The position numbers and the translations under genes were made by a program. This document shows, piece after piece, positions 1 to 10,576 of a stretch of 64,000 bases of DNA. The DNA comes from Eutreptiella sp. 'Long Island Sound 2002' (lineage: Eukaryota > Euglenozoa > Euglenophyceae > Eutreptiales > Eutreptiaceae): positions 43,823,722-43,887,721 of the forward strand of contig OZ038385.1 in the NCBI GenBank assembly GCA_964036045.1. The letters run 5' to 3'. Numbering within the stretch: the first letter of the stretch is position 1; each line of letters begins with the position of its first letter. The notes beneath the pieces were generated by a model, which was given only the letters and a program-made list of their open reading frames with translations, was not told the origin of the DNA and did no database searches.

Positions 1-1
1 A

Positions 2-1618
2 ACTGTCAAAGGCTCTGGCCTAAGGATCTTTTGGACCAGAAGTCCATTGAAGCATTCGTTTTTTTTCGGGAAACATAGACACCAAGCTCCGCGGGCTTTC
101 CACCTCTTAAAATGGAAAACCAGCGAACACCTGGCTGACTGGCGGTGGAGACTGGCTGTGTCCCACAAGTTCCACCTCCTCAGGCGTACTTCACGCCTCA
201 TTGGTCGTTGCCTCAGTCTGCTTTTGCGCCAGTTTCACATAGCCTTCCCCCTCTGGGGATCCCCCAGCATGATCGTTTCCAGAGACATGCATTTTCTGAT
301 GCGTTCACACGGTCCAGAGTCACTGTCCGTGTGGGAGCGCGGCATGGACAGCGCATTCTAGAACCTTGATAACGACAAGGTCCTCCAAGGGATCAAACAA
401 GCTTGCACTGTAGTAAAGTCGTACAGGAAAAGAAGAGGTGATGTTTTTTTCAGCATTGCGAAGGGTAACCTGAAGTCTCTGGATCGGATGGGGAAGGCCA
501 CAGCCAAACACTTCCACGTCGTTTCCATGGGTGAATCGCTGTCCTTTGTGGAGTGGGACATGAAACAAAACAACGTGTTTACTCGATGGGGCATCATTCT
601 CCGCCAGCAAGTGAAAGGAGTCCCCATAGGGGGATTTATGAGTGCACAACTGATGTGCCTGTTAGCTATACAGTATAACTTTGTCCGGTCTCCTGATCGC
701 ATCGCTGTCCTGCGCCCTATCCTGGATTCTTGGCTGGACAATCTGCCCCCCATTGCTCTTGTTCCCGGTCCCAGCCTGACTTTCCCCTTTGTCTCCATTG
801 TGCCACACGACCCGGGTCATTTCAATAGCAATGGTATGTCTGGGTGGTTCCAGCAGGATGCCACCTGCCTGTTTAAACTCCCGATTGACGGCCATACCAT
901 CCCTGTGGTATGCATCGAGTTGTGGGACAGCCACCCTGAGGGCAGGGTGGGTAAAATTATCGACAAGTCAGTTGTCCGCCAGAGACATTTTTTGCGTGGT
1001 TACTTCAGCACGAGCCTGCCCCTCCATTGCATGGTTGCTGAGGTCCTTGACTCCCCTACGCCCTCGCCTGAAGCTTTGATCCTCCTTTCCCGGTACATGG
1101 ACAACAATTACATGGGTGTTATAAACATGGCAGCCTGTCACCGGGGCGCGGTGCGCACTTTCGTGGCTTCATTCTACTCCGTGTTATACGACCTTCCCAT
1201 GAAATGGGAACCAGAGGGTGACACTGTCTCGTGGTGCGAAGCGTCGCTGTCTACCGACAGCACTCTTACCCTGAAAGGGGTCCCCCATACCCCTCTGGGC
1301 CCTAACGATGTTTGTGAGATGTGGCACAGGTGGCCTGACCGTTGGTCTCCCAATTGTCGTGTCGTGCTTCAATCTATGCTTCCTTCCCTCATCCGTAGGT
1401 CTATTATTTTTTGCTCTTCCCCTAAAGAGCGTTTGCTCAACCTGGAGGATGTGGTCCAAGGATGTGGCTTTAAGTCATACCCCTGGGCATGGTGGTGGAT
1501 GCCTTTGAGGGTGCGCCTCAAAGATTTGGGGCTTTTGACATCAGTGCCGATGCACCTTGTAAAGATATGGTACAACAAAGGTGTTTCCAAGGGAGGGCTT
1601 GGGAGGGCATCCATGTGA
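2..1618 (+). pseudogene. Reverse transcriptase-like gene with an in-frame TAG
   Basis: One frame runs from the window edge to TGA 1616-1618, broken only by TAG at 359-361. Downstream, an ATG at 488 opens 376 codons. Reverse transcriptase motifs lie in that one frame. A motif-A-like MDSAF sits directly before the TAG and is followed by NLDNDKV. Motif B is KGVPIGGFMSAQ at residues 43-54, counted from the 488 ATG. Motif C is RYMDNNYM, with Tyr-Met-Asp-Asn at 203-206 in place of the usual YxDD. A palm-end-like segment (LPMKWEPEGDTVSW) and about 130 thumb-like residues follow. The family assigns this to RNA-templated DNA synthesis by a retroelement; the class is not recognised. The stop inside motif A suggests a dead copy, although this contig carries many small errors. 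The 5' end lies outside the window. Confidence 0.6.
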
Positions 1619-1841
1619 TATGCACAGTTAAGTTTCTTTTGCAAGTCTGATCTAGTCTTGGCGAAAATCGAACATACTCTTTGTTTCAGATTTATGCCTT
1701 TGTTAAGCTGTTGAGCCTCTGCTGTGCACGCTTGCATTGTGTTGATTCCTCTGTACACAGCCTTTTGGAATTCTGCTGATGAAGCCTTTCACCTTGCGTG
1801 CTTGCTAGCGCCCTCTCCTTCTTTTTCAACACACCCCCGGG
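1619..1841. other. Spacer after the RT-like gene
   Basis: No coding region, RNA gene or clear repeat was recognised here. Confidence 0.4.
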
Positions 1842-1965
1842 ATGATATCCGGGGCATGGGCCCGAGGATATCCGCAAATATCCGGGGCATATGACCGGGA
1901 TACAGCAGCGGTGATATCCTGGGTCATATGCCCCGGATATCTGCTGATATCCCTGGGGCATGTAG
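1842..1965. repeat. GATATCC/CCCCGGATATC palindromic repeat cluster
   Basis: Several short self-complementary pieces are packed together. They are built from GGATATC, CATATGCCCCGGATATC and their complements. Related clusters lie at 2990-3128, 7533-7671 and, more diverged, 14529-14598. The cluster separates the RT-like gene from the next retroelement fragment. Its function is unknown. Confidence 0.6.
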
Positions 1966-2440
1966 CAAATCATCAAGGAAGGTGAGATAAAAGCGGAACC
2001 TTCTGTTGCTACTGCTACTTCTGCTCCTCCTAAGAAAGAGAGGGCCTTTAATCGTGCCCACTTTGTCACCAAAGCGTGAGGTCAAGTGTGTTAGCCTTAG
2101 TCCAGTCAAAGTAGAGAAGAAACGGAAGTATAGGACACCTCTCCGTCCTCTCCAAAGATCGTCATTCATCTAACAACCGGAGGAGGAGTATGCCACCTTC
2201 CCGTTGACACAATTGAGTGAGAAAGGACCTTCTTTATATGTGCTCAATGAGAAGGAGAGCATTGTATATGAACGTGAGATGTACCGTTCTCGTGCATGGA
2301 CCGCCCCAGCAACACCTGCCAAGGCCTTAGTAAGTCAAGATTTGTCTAGTATTCCATCTCCTTTGCCGAGGCTGCATTGAAGAGCAACCCAAAAGAAAGG
2401 TGAAAAAGGAAGTGCAGGTGAAAAAGGAAATGCAATGCAA
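1966..2440 (+). pseudogene. Lysine-rich retroelement ORF fragment, copy 1
   Basis: A frame open from 1966 gives a Lys/Glu/Ala-rich stretch (KAEPSVATATSAPPKKERAF) and stops at TGA 2077-2079. The next frame continues from about 2072 (KVEKKRKYRTPLRP), hits TAA at 2171-2173, and goes on in the same frame with QPEEEYATFPLTQLSEKG. Near 2360 single-base losses relative to the second copy break it again. The composition is like the basic part of a gag or ORF1 protein, but no family is recognised. One shift plus one stop indicates a decayed or poorly sequenced copy. Confidence 0.35.
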
Positions 2441-2524
2441 TGCGGACTGACGGGAGGGAGGGCGGGCGGGAGTCAGTCGCCAGCAAAATTATGAACTGAG
2501 GTTGCCATTGGACGAAAGGTTGGG

Positions 2525-2851
2525 GTGCAGACAAAGCCATATCCAGTGTGCTTGCAGTTTGCCGTTGCTGTAGCTTATTGCATGTCACTGTTGTCTCAGA
2601 CCTCAACATGCTTCACTGATTTGTTCGCATTTTGCTGTGTTGTGATCAGTCCGTGTCTTCGTCCTCAACTCTTCCCTAAATGTTACCGTTGTGATTATTG
2701 CCATTAAAAAGAATGCAGTTGGTGGCCACGATCGGTCACGTGTGACATTTGCCATGTTGTGTACCATATTTCTTGTGCCAAGCTCAGGTGTCCTCCGAAG
2801 TTTGGTTCCTGGGCCTGCGAATATTGTGTCAGACACATGATTGGCTCCCAA
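2525..2851 (+). pseudogene. PHD-type zinc finger fragment, copy 1 (frameshifted)
   Basis: The first zinc-binding pair is readable as CYRCDY. An extra T near 2699 then shifts the frame to a stop at 2705-2707, so the rest of the finger falls out of frame. The right-hand copy at 7068-7397 reads through this point, so the shift here is probably a sequence error. Confidence 0.55.
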
Positions 2852-2989
2852 TAGACCATCTGTATGTGCCTATATTCCATGTTTTGAGAGAGCTTACTTG
2901 AAGCACCATGAGAGAAAGTGTGTCTCGGATTTGTTCCACTTGAAGTGTTGAGGCATCAAGGGCGAGGGAAGGGTTGCGCGCAATGATGC

Positions 2990-3128
2990 CGGGTCATATG
3001 CCCCGGATATCTGCGGATATCCTCCGGCCCTAATGCCCCGGATATAAGAATTGGGCCTAATGCCCCGGATATCTGCGCTGTATCCCGGGGCATATGCCCC
3101 CGATATCGACCGATATCCGTGGCATAGG
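2990..3128. repeat. GATATCC palindromic repeat cluster
   Basis: About five related pieces of the type CCCCGGATATCTGCGGATATC alternate with their partial complements. It is the same family as the cluster at 1842-1965 and is present again at 7533-7671 in the duplicated copy. Confidence 0.6.
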
Positions 3129-3182
3129 CCCGATTTTTGTATAGTGTCTAGTCGAAGTTCGCAACATATAGGACAACAAGTG

Positions 3183-4994
3183 TCAGCGAGATCCAAGTTC
3201 AGAGGAAACCTGAGAAAGGAGGATGAAAATCAGAAGAGGGGACGGGTGAGTGCAGTCACTGTGGCAAAATGCTGAGGGGCATCGGGAGGGTGGGGGGTTC
3301 GCTTGCGACAGTGCGCCTGTGATCCTATCAAGCACAGTCTTTAGAGACTGAGTGATGGCATGGTGCGTAGCTTTAGACCCACCGTCGTGTGAGCGCATGT
3401 GGAGGTACAGAGAGATGGGGACGGCTAGGCGCCCGATCACTCTGAGATCTAGGTTATGGGCAGTGGCACGCCAGCTGGAAGCAAGCGCAGCATTTGGCCA
3501 GGAGGCCATCCAGCTTACACAATGGGGTGCGCAGCAGAGCAGTGTGCGAGGACGCCGTGGACGCTTGCATTATGCCGCGTTGAACACACAGGGCCGTCGT
3601 GGGGGGAGGGTCCGTCCGCCCAAAAGGTAGCATAGTGGGAGTCACCTACACGTGTTTGTAAGCCAAAGAGCCACTTGTGCCAGGCAAGTCGACGGTAATT
3701 CAGTGGCGTCCAAGATGTGGAGTGGAAGCGGTCGTGTGTGTGCATGGGGATATGGTCATGTGTCCACGTTTTATGGGGGCCCCCGGCGCCCAAGGAACAA
3801 AGGCAGCGGGTCCCGGCCGCACGCCCGAAGGACGGGCGGTCGGGGCAGGGCAAGTGCCTGAAACAGACACCCCTCGCCGGGGCAAGAGGATCCCCCCCCC
3901 CCCCCCCGGGGGCAACCTCTTGCCACCCCTGCGGTGTGCGATGTCCGAAAGGGCATACGGGCCAAGGGGCCAGTGCGCCGCACCCACAGCCAGTGGGCAG
4001 CGAGCTCTCTGTGGCGGATGATGTTCCATTTTGACGCAGGGACTGCCGGGGGAGGTCGAGGGAGGGTAGACAATACAAGGGTAGCCGTTGGACCTATGGA
4101 TCACACATAGTTCCCAACCACCAGCAACTAGGGCATGGCGTAAACCCTGGGGGGCAAAATGTCTGAAAGTGAACCGGTGGACGGCTGCAAGGGTGTTGAG
4201 CATACCCTTCAAAGCATATGAGTCGAGCCAGGCGTTGATGACATGACAGTGCTCTCTTCGATACAGGACAAATAACAGGGGTGTAGGGTCTGGGGAGAGG
4301 AATAGGTGGTCAAACTGAGTCATCCAGTTTGACCGGCTGGGAGCATCAAGAGCTTCAGGACGAAACAGGATATTGCCCCCCGCCCGAGGACATGCCCGTA
4401 AAAGTTCCCCTGGCTGGAGTCGGGTGCTGCCGAAGGCTTGGTGTATATGGCTATTGAGATGTATGCAGCCCCTGGCAGGACAGTGTAGGCGAGGCTCCAA
4501 CACAGCAGTTGATCTGAAGGGTGTTCGATTGGAAAATCCTGCCAACCACCCGAAAGGCCATACCGCAAATGCAGGACAGTGTCTTGGTGCAAAGAGACGT
4601 GAAGAGAGTTGCACTCTCGGATAAACACTTTTAGATCATTGTGTCCGGGGCACTGTTTATAGCATACCAGGATTGGTAGTTATTGGTCGTTGCGTATAGT
4701 CTCCAGAGCCTAGGGTACAGACATACGACGTTTCAGTTTATAAAATAGCAACCGCTCGGATGTAGGCCAATGAAGAGGGGCGTCACTCCAAGGAAGTGCA
4801 GCGAGAGTGTTGGTCTCGGGTAGGTGTGAAGCCTGCGACCGGGATTGAGATGCACGGAAGCATTCATTCAGACTCGGTGTAGAAACATCTGAGAGCGTGT
4901 GTGAGACATCGCTGCTGGCACTATGCGCTCCAGGTATAGTCGTCGGGAAACCTTTACTTTCGGACCATATGGCACCTAGCTGTTCCTGGTACAC
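3183..4994 (-). other. Unrecognised minus-strand open frames, copy 1
   Basis: Overlapping minus-strand frames cover this stretch, the longest being 304 codons from 4614 to 3700. The segment around 4130-4400 has varied, protein-like composition (for example NWMTQFDHLFLSPDP and HVINAWLDSYALKG). Other parts, near a run of about 15 C at 3894-3908, look random. No family is recognised. It may be a decayed retroelement protein or chance open frames. Confidence 0.25.
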
Positions 4995-5769
4995 ATGCCC
5001 GGCCCTTTCTATCTCTCACCTCCAATACACATAGGCCGGGGTCACACACAGGTCCCATACTCCATGCATACCGGTCTCTCCCACCCTCATACTCACCACC
5101 ACGTACAGACACAATTGGTGTACGACCGTGCCTACTCTAGAGTCATGTGATCGGTCTGCACAGACCAGCTTGTGTGCCCACTGCCTTGACGGGATGCCGC
5201 CCCCCTTCTCTCCCATACACCCCCACCATCATACGCACGCTCGCCCTGTTGGCCCTTCCAGACCCTCACTGGCCACCAGCGACATGAGGGCTGGCTATCC
5301 AACGGCATCACAGCGGTAACGAGCAGAACACCACTCCTCTTCTCATTTTCTACCGGCGGGTCCGCCCCCGCGCCTGCACCGACCCAGCAGGTTTTGCGCG
5401 CCCATGCACACACACACTTAGTGACAGTGAAGGTGTGAAGTGCACACAACACACACACACACACACCCAAACCCCACACTAGGTACAACGTGTCACGTCT
5501 ATGTATGACTAGGTTCTCCAACTGGCAGCGACCGGCCCCATTGCGTACCCCTATCGTCACTTGTCGCCTCCGGCGGCACTCACAAGGCGACCACGATGGA
5601 GATGCCACCTTTGTTCTTTTTTCAAATTCTTCGCATTGTCCGCGGACCAATCACAGGATGACCACCATAACATTATCCCCAGCCCCGGGATCTGGGAATG
5701 AAGTGTATAATGGGCCGACCCTTCTGAGAACACTATGTCTGCACACATGGACTCAGTATTTCCCAAAAA
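4995..5769. other. No gene seen; CA microsatellite
   Basis: This stretch holds a (CA)n run at 5443-5466 and otherwise unremarkable mixed sequence. No coding region could be supported. Confidence 0.4.
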
Positions 5770-5915
5770 AAAAAGAAGAAGAAGCGGCCAACGGTGGACA
5801 CTTAGACCCCCGTCTTAGCTCTGTCAGCCATTTATCTCGCAGACACTCCCTCTCACCTCTGTCAACCGTTTATCTCCTGTCGCTGGTGGAGGTACCCAAA
5901 TGCAAGTATGCGGGC
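5770..5915. repeat. Dispersed 146-bp repeat, copy A
   Basis: It starts in an A-rich AAGAAGAAG stretch and ends at GGTACCCAAATGCAAGTATG. Inside are two tandem half-units of about 38 bp with the pattern CGTCT..AGCTCTGTCAGCC..TTATCTCG. Copies occur at 10318-10463 (the duplicated segment) and independently at 14646-14790. Confidence 0.75.
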
Positions 5916-5959
5916 ACATGCCTGTTAACGTGTTTGGCGCGCGCCGCGGGACTACAGCA

Positions 5960-6184
5960 CGTGTATGTGGAGTCGTGCACATTGGGGTCCCACTTCCCCA
6001 ATGACGGGCAACACATTCACCTAGACTGATGCGGGGCGTTAGCTTCTGCGGAGGGCTCCAGACACCCCGTCCAGCAGGCAGCATGGGTTCACAGGGTGCG
6101 CCGCTCCCTCGCCACGAAAGGCCAACGCTTGGATTGGATCGAAGGCCACGTGGGACATGTGCGCAATGAAACCGGTGATGAGTT
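5960..6184 (+). pseudogene. RNase H fragment, copy 1, cut off by foreign sequence
   Basis: The frame gives HIHLD, then TGA at 6027-6029, then GALASAEG and WIEGHVGHVRNETGDE, the second half of a retroelement RNase H domain. It stops abruptly at 6184, where a bacterial-type sequence begins. The intact continuation (FAKQGE) is found in the right copy near 10731. Confidence 0.65.
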
Positions 6185-6544
6185 AAAGCTGCCTTTCCTG
6201 AACAACCGACTTCGCTGATTGCCCGGCAGGTCGGTGAAGGCGGTATCCAGATCGGGGCCACCAATGAGGAGGTGGGTCTTGACGATGGTGTGACGCGCAA
6301 AGGACTTGCACAACTCGCGCAAGAGGCGGTCATGGCCTATCCCGCGTTAGAACGGGTGCAGCTTGTGCGTAGCTGGGCGCGTTGCGGGTGCTGTCGCCTG
6401 ACGGGCTGCCCATTTATCAAGAAAGCCACACGCATCCCGGCGCCTACCTGGTGACGTGCCACAGCGGCATAACTTTGGCCGCCGCGCATGCCCTTCACTC
6501 TGCCCGACTGGCTTGAGGGCAGCTCTGATGCCCAGATCTGGAGG
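6185..6544 (+). pseudogene. Bacterial-type FAD-dependent amine/amino-acid oxidoreductase fragment (likely contaminant)
   Basis: From 6185 one frame reads a glycine-rich start and then GATNEEVGLDDGVTRKGLAQ, followed by [15 protein letters not shown]. After a small frame change it continues [16 protein letters not shown] and [17 protein letters not shown], and after another [14 protein letters not shown]. The order matches the C-terminal part of DAO/HcnC-type FAD oxidoreductases of Proteobacteria: the substrate-domain strand IGAT, the W..LRP/SPDGLP-like loop, and the HSGITLA motif near the FAD. At least two frameshifts are present. It sits between the RNase H break and the N gap, and nothing similar occurs at the matching place in the right copy. 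A chimeric or contaminant contig end is more likely than a transferred gene. Confidence 0.75.
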
Positions 6545-6744
6545 NNNNNNNNNNNNNNNNNNNNNNNNNNNNNNNNNNNNNNNNNNNNNNNNNNNNNNNN
6601 NNNNNNNNNNNNNNNNNNNNNNNNNNNNNNNNNNNNNNNNNNNNNNNNNNNNNNNNNNNNNNNNNNNNNNNNNNNNNNNNNNNNNNNNNNNNNNNNNNNN
6701 NNNNNNNNNNNNNNNNNNNNNNNNNNNNNNNNNNNNNNNNNNNN
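6545..6744. other. Assembly gap of 200 N
   Basis: A run of exactly 200 N separates two contigs that overlap by about 4 kb. The round length suggests a placeholder rather than a measured distance. Confidence 0.98.
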
Positions 6745-6995
6745 CGTTGACACAATTGAGTGAGAAAGGACCTTCTTTATATGTGCTCAATGAGAAGGAG
6801 AGCATTGTATATGAACGTGAGATGTACCGTTCTCGTGCATGGACCGCCCCAGCAACACCTGCCAAGGCCTTAGTAAGTCAAGATTTGTCTAGTATTCCAT
6901 CTCCTTTTGCCGAGGCTGCATTTGAAGAGCAACCCAAAAGAAAGGTGAAAAAGGAAGTGCAGGTGAAAAAGGAAATGCAATGCAATGCGGACTGA
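6745..6995 (+). pseudogene. Lysine-rich retroelement ORF fragment, copy 2
   Basis: The frame is open from the gap edge to TGA 6993-6995 (about 82 residues). It begins LTQLSEKGPSLYVLNEKES and ends in a basic tail rich in KK and KKE. It corresponds to 2202-2440 of copy 1 without the small indels. The 5' part is lost in the gap. It could be the end of a gag-like protein, or an exon joined to the PHD region downstream. No family is recognised. Confidence 0.35.
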
Positions 6996-7067
6996 CGGAG
7001 GGAGGGCGGGCGGGAGTCAGTCGCAGCAAAATTATGAACTGAGGTTGCCATTGGACGAAAGGTTGGG

Positions 7068-7397
7068 GTGCAGACAAAGCCATATCCAGTGTGCTTGCAG
7101 TTTGCCGTTGCTGTAGCTTATTGCATGTCACTGTTGTCTCAGACCTCAACATGCTTCACTGATTTGTTCGCATTTTGCTGTGTTGTGATCAGTCCGTGTC
7201 TTCGTCCTCAACTCTTCCCTAAATGTTACCGTTGTGATTATGCCATTAAAAAGAATGCAGTTGGTGGCCAACGATCGGTCACGTGTGACATTTGCCATGT
7301 TGTGTACCATATTTCTTGTGCCAAGCTCAGGTGTCCTCCGAAGTTTGGTTCCTGGGCCTGCGAATATTGTGTCAGACACATGATTGGCTCCCAATAG
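7068..7397 (+). CDS. PHD-type zinc finger protein fragment (probable retroelement ORF)
   Basis: The frame of about 110 codons ends with TAG at 7395-7397. From about residue 52 it carries a complete C4-H-C3 pattern: C-x2-C (CYRC), C-x2-C (CDIC), H-x2-C (HISC) and a final C-x2-C (CEYC) preceded by Trp. PHD fingers of this short type bind zinc and are frequent in protist and invertebrate retrotransposon proteins. The first 45 residues look less like a protein and may be intron or untranslated sequence, so the true start is uncertain. The frame follows the Lys-rich fragment by about 70 bases, which suits one decayed element. Confidence 0.5.
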   Translation: MQTKPYPVCLQFAVAVAYCMSLLSQTSTCFTDLFAFCCVVISPCLRPQLFPKCYRCDYAIKKNAVGGQRSVTCDICHVVYHISCAKLRCPPKFGSWACEYCVRHMIGSQ

Positions 7398-7532
7398 ACC
7401 ATCTGTATGTGCCTATATTCCATGTTTGTAGAGAGCTTACTTGAAGCACCATGAGAGAAAGTGTGTCTCGGATTTGTTCCACTTGAAGTGTTGAGGCATC
7501 AAGGGCGAGGGAAGGGTTGCGCGCAATGATGC

Positions 7533-7671
7533 CGGGTCATATGCCCCGGATATCTGCGGATATCCTCCGGCCCTAATGCCCCGGATATAAGAATTGGGCC
7601 TAATGCCCCGGATATCTGCGCTGTATCCCGGGGCATATGCCCCCGATATCGACCGATATCCGTGGCATAGG
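7533..7671. repeat. GATATCC palindromic repeat cluster (duplicate)
   Basis: This is the same sequence as 2990-3128, within the duplicated segment. Confidence 0.6.
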
Positions 7672-7741
7672 CCCGATTTTTGTATAGTGTCTAGTCGAAG
7701 TTCGCAACATATAGGACAACAAGTGTCAGCGAGATCCAAGT

Positions 7742-9544
7742 TCAGAGGAAACCTGAGAAAGGAGGATGAAAATCAGAAGAGGGGGACGGGTGAGTGCCAG
7801 TCACTGTGGCAAAATGCTGAGGGGCATCGGGAGGGTGGGGGGTTCGCTTGCGACAGTGCGCCTGTGATCCTATCAAGCACAGTCTTTTGAGACTGAGTGA
7901 TGGCATGGTGCGTAGCTTTAGACCCACCGTCGTGTGAGCGCATGTGGAGGTACAGAGAGATGGGGACGGCTAGGCGCCCGATCACTCTGAGATCTAGGTT
8001 ATGGGCAGTGGCACGCCAGCTGGAAGCAAGCGCAGCATTTGGCCAGGAGGCCATCCAGGCTTACACAATGGGGTGCGCAGCAGAGCAGTGTGCGAGGACG
8101 CCGTGGACGCTTGCATTATGCCGCGTTGAACACACAGGGCCGTCGTGGGGGGAGGGTCCGTCCGCCCAAAAGGTAGCATAGTGGGAGTCACCTACACGTG
8201 TTTGTAAGCCAAAGAGCCACTTGTGCCAGGCAAGTCGACGGTAATTCAGTGGCGTCCAAGATGTGGAGTGGAAGCGGTCGTGTGTGTGCATGGGGATATG
8301 GTCATGTGTCCACGTTTTATGGGGGCCCCCGGCGCCCAAGGAACAAAGGCAGCGGGTCCCGGCCGCACGCCCGAAGGACGGGCGGTCGGGGCAGGGCAAG
8401 TGCCTGAAACAGACACCCCTCGCCGGGGCAAGAGGATCCCCCCCCCCCCCCCGGGGGCAACCTCTTGCCACCCCTGCGGTGTGCGATGTCCGAAAGGGCA
8501 TACGGGCCAAGGGGCCAGTGCGCCGCACCCACAGCCAGTGGGCAGCGAGCTCTCTGTGGCGGATGATGTTCCATTTTGACGCAGGGACTGCCGGGGGAGG
8601 TCGAGGGAGGGTAGACAATACAAGGGTAGCCGTTGGACCTATGGATCACACATAGTTCCCAACCACCAGCAACTAGGGCATGGCGTAAACCCTGGGGGGC
8701 AAAATGTCTGAAAGTGAACCGGTGGACGGCTGCAAGGGTGTTGAGCATACCCTTCAAAGCATATGAGTCGAGCCAGGCGTTGATGACATGACAGTGCTCT
8801 CTTCGATACAGGACAAATAACAGGGGTGTAGGGTCTGGGGAGAGGAATAGGTGGTCAAACTGAGTCATCCAGTTTGACCGGCTGGGAGCATCAAGAGCTT
8901 CAGGACGAAACAGGATATTGCCCCCCGCCCGAGGACATGCCCGTAAAAGTTCCCCTGGCTGGAGTCGGGTGCTGCCGAAGGCTTGGTGTATATGGCTATT
9001 GGAGATGTATGCAGCCCCTGGCAGGACAGTGTAGGGCGAGGCTCCAACACAGCAGTTGATCTGAAGGGTGTTCGATTGGAAAATCCTGCCAACCACCCGA
9101 AAGGCCATACCGCAAATGCAGGACAGTGTCTTGGTGCAAAGAGACGTGAAGAGAGTTGCACTCTCGGATAAACACTTTTAGATCATTGTGTCCGGGGGCA
9201 CTGTTTATAGCATACCAGGATTGGTAGTTATTGGTCGTTGCGTATAGTCTCCAGAGCCTAGGGTACAGCATACGACGTTTCAGTTTATAAAATAGCAACC
9301 GCTCGGATGTAGGCCAATGAAGAGGGGCGTCACTCCAAGGGAAGTTGCAGCGAGAGTGTTGGTCTCGGGTAGGTGTGAAGCCTGCGACCGGGAGTTGAGA
9401 TGCACGGAAGCATTCATTCAGACTCGGTGTAGAAACATCTGAGAGCGTGTGTGAGACATCGCTGCTGGCACTATGCGCTCCAGGTATAGTCGTCGGGAAA
9501 CCTTTACTTTCGGACCATATGGCACCTAGCTGTTCCTGGTACAC
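7742..9544 (-). other. Unrecognised minus-strand open frames, copy 2
   Basis: The longest frames are 182 codons (9544 to 8996) and 263 codons (9108 to 8317), which overlap in different frames. Protein-like stretches include YQSWYAINSAPGHNDLKVF and, in the second frame, NWMTQFDHLFLSPDP. A run of about 14 C at 8439-8452 disrupts the 3' part. If real, one frameshift near 9040 would join the two. No family is recognised and the evidence for coding is weak. Confidence 0.25.
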
Positions 9545-10317
9545 ATGCCCCGGCCCTTTCTATCTCTCACCTCCAATACACATAGGCCGGGGTCACACAC
9601 AGGTCCCATACTCCATGCATACCGGTCTCCCCACCCTCATACTCACCACCACGTACAGACACAATTGGTGTACGACCGTGCCTACTCTAGAGTCATGTGA
9701 TCGGTCTGCACAGACCAGCTTGTGTGCCCACTGCCTTGACGGGATGCCGCCCCCCTTCTCTCCCATACACCCCCACCATCATACGCACGCTCGCCCTGTT
9801 GGCCCTTCCAGACCCTCACTGGCCACCAGCGACATGAGGGCTGGCTATCCAACGGCATCACAGCGGTAACGAGCAGAACACCACTCCTCTTCTCATTTTC
9901 TACCGGCGGGTCCGCCCCCGCGCCTGCACCGACCCAGCAGGTTTTGCGCGCCCATGCACACACACACTTAGTGACAGTGAAGGTGTGAAGTGCACACACA
10001 CACACACACACACACCCAAACCCCACACTAGGTACAACGTGTCACGTCTATGTATGACTAGGTTCTCCAACTGGCAGCGACCGGCCCATTGCGTACCCCT
10101 ATCGTCACTGTCGCCTCGGCGGCACTCACAAGGCGACCACGGATGGAGATGCCACCTTTGTTCTTTTTTCAAATTCTTCGCATTGTCCGCGGACCAATCA
10201 CAGGATGACCACCATAACATTAACCCCAGCCCCGGGATCTGGGAATGAAGTGTATAATGGGCCGACCCTTCTGAGAACACTATGTCTGCACACATGGACT
10301 CAGTATTTCCCAAAAAA
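9545..10317. other. No gene seen; CA microsatellite
   Basis: This stretch contains a (CA)n run at 9993-10015, slightly different in length from copy 1. Nothing else was recognised. Confidence 0.4.
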
Positions 10318-10463
10318 AAAAGAAGAAGAAGCGGCCAACGGTGGACACTTAGACACCCCGTCTTAGCTCTGTCAGCCATTTATCTCGCAGACACTCCCTC
10401 TCACCTCTGTCAACCGTTTATCTCCTGTCGCTGGTGGAGGTACCCAAATGCAAGTATGCGGGC
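10318..10463. repeat. Dispersed 146-bp repeat, copy B
   Basis: This is the duplicate of copy A (5770-5915). It shares with copy C (14646-14790) the two half-units and the end GGTACCCAAATGCAAGTATG. Confidence 0.75.
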
Positions 10464-10576
10464 ACATGCCTGTTAACGTGTTTGGCGCGCGCCGCGGACT
10501 ACAGCACGTGTATGTGGAGTCGTGCACATTGGGGTCCCACTTCCCCAATGACGGGCAACACATTCACCTAGACTGA

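Larger units (their letters stand above)
2202..6184. repeat. Left copy of a 4-kb duplicated segment
   Basis: This segment is nearly identical to 6745-10731, with an offset of 4,543 at the left end and 4,547 at the right end. Differences seen are mostly single-base insertions or losses, for example at 2365, 2382, 2449, 2699 and 2729, rather than substitutions. Several break frames that stay open in the right copy. The homology ends at 6184, inside an RNase H coding stretch. It probably represents the same locus assembled twice. Confidence 0.9.
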
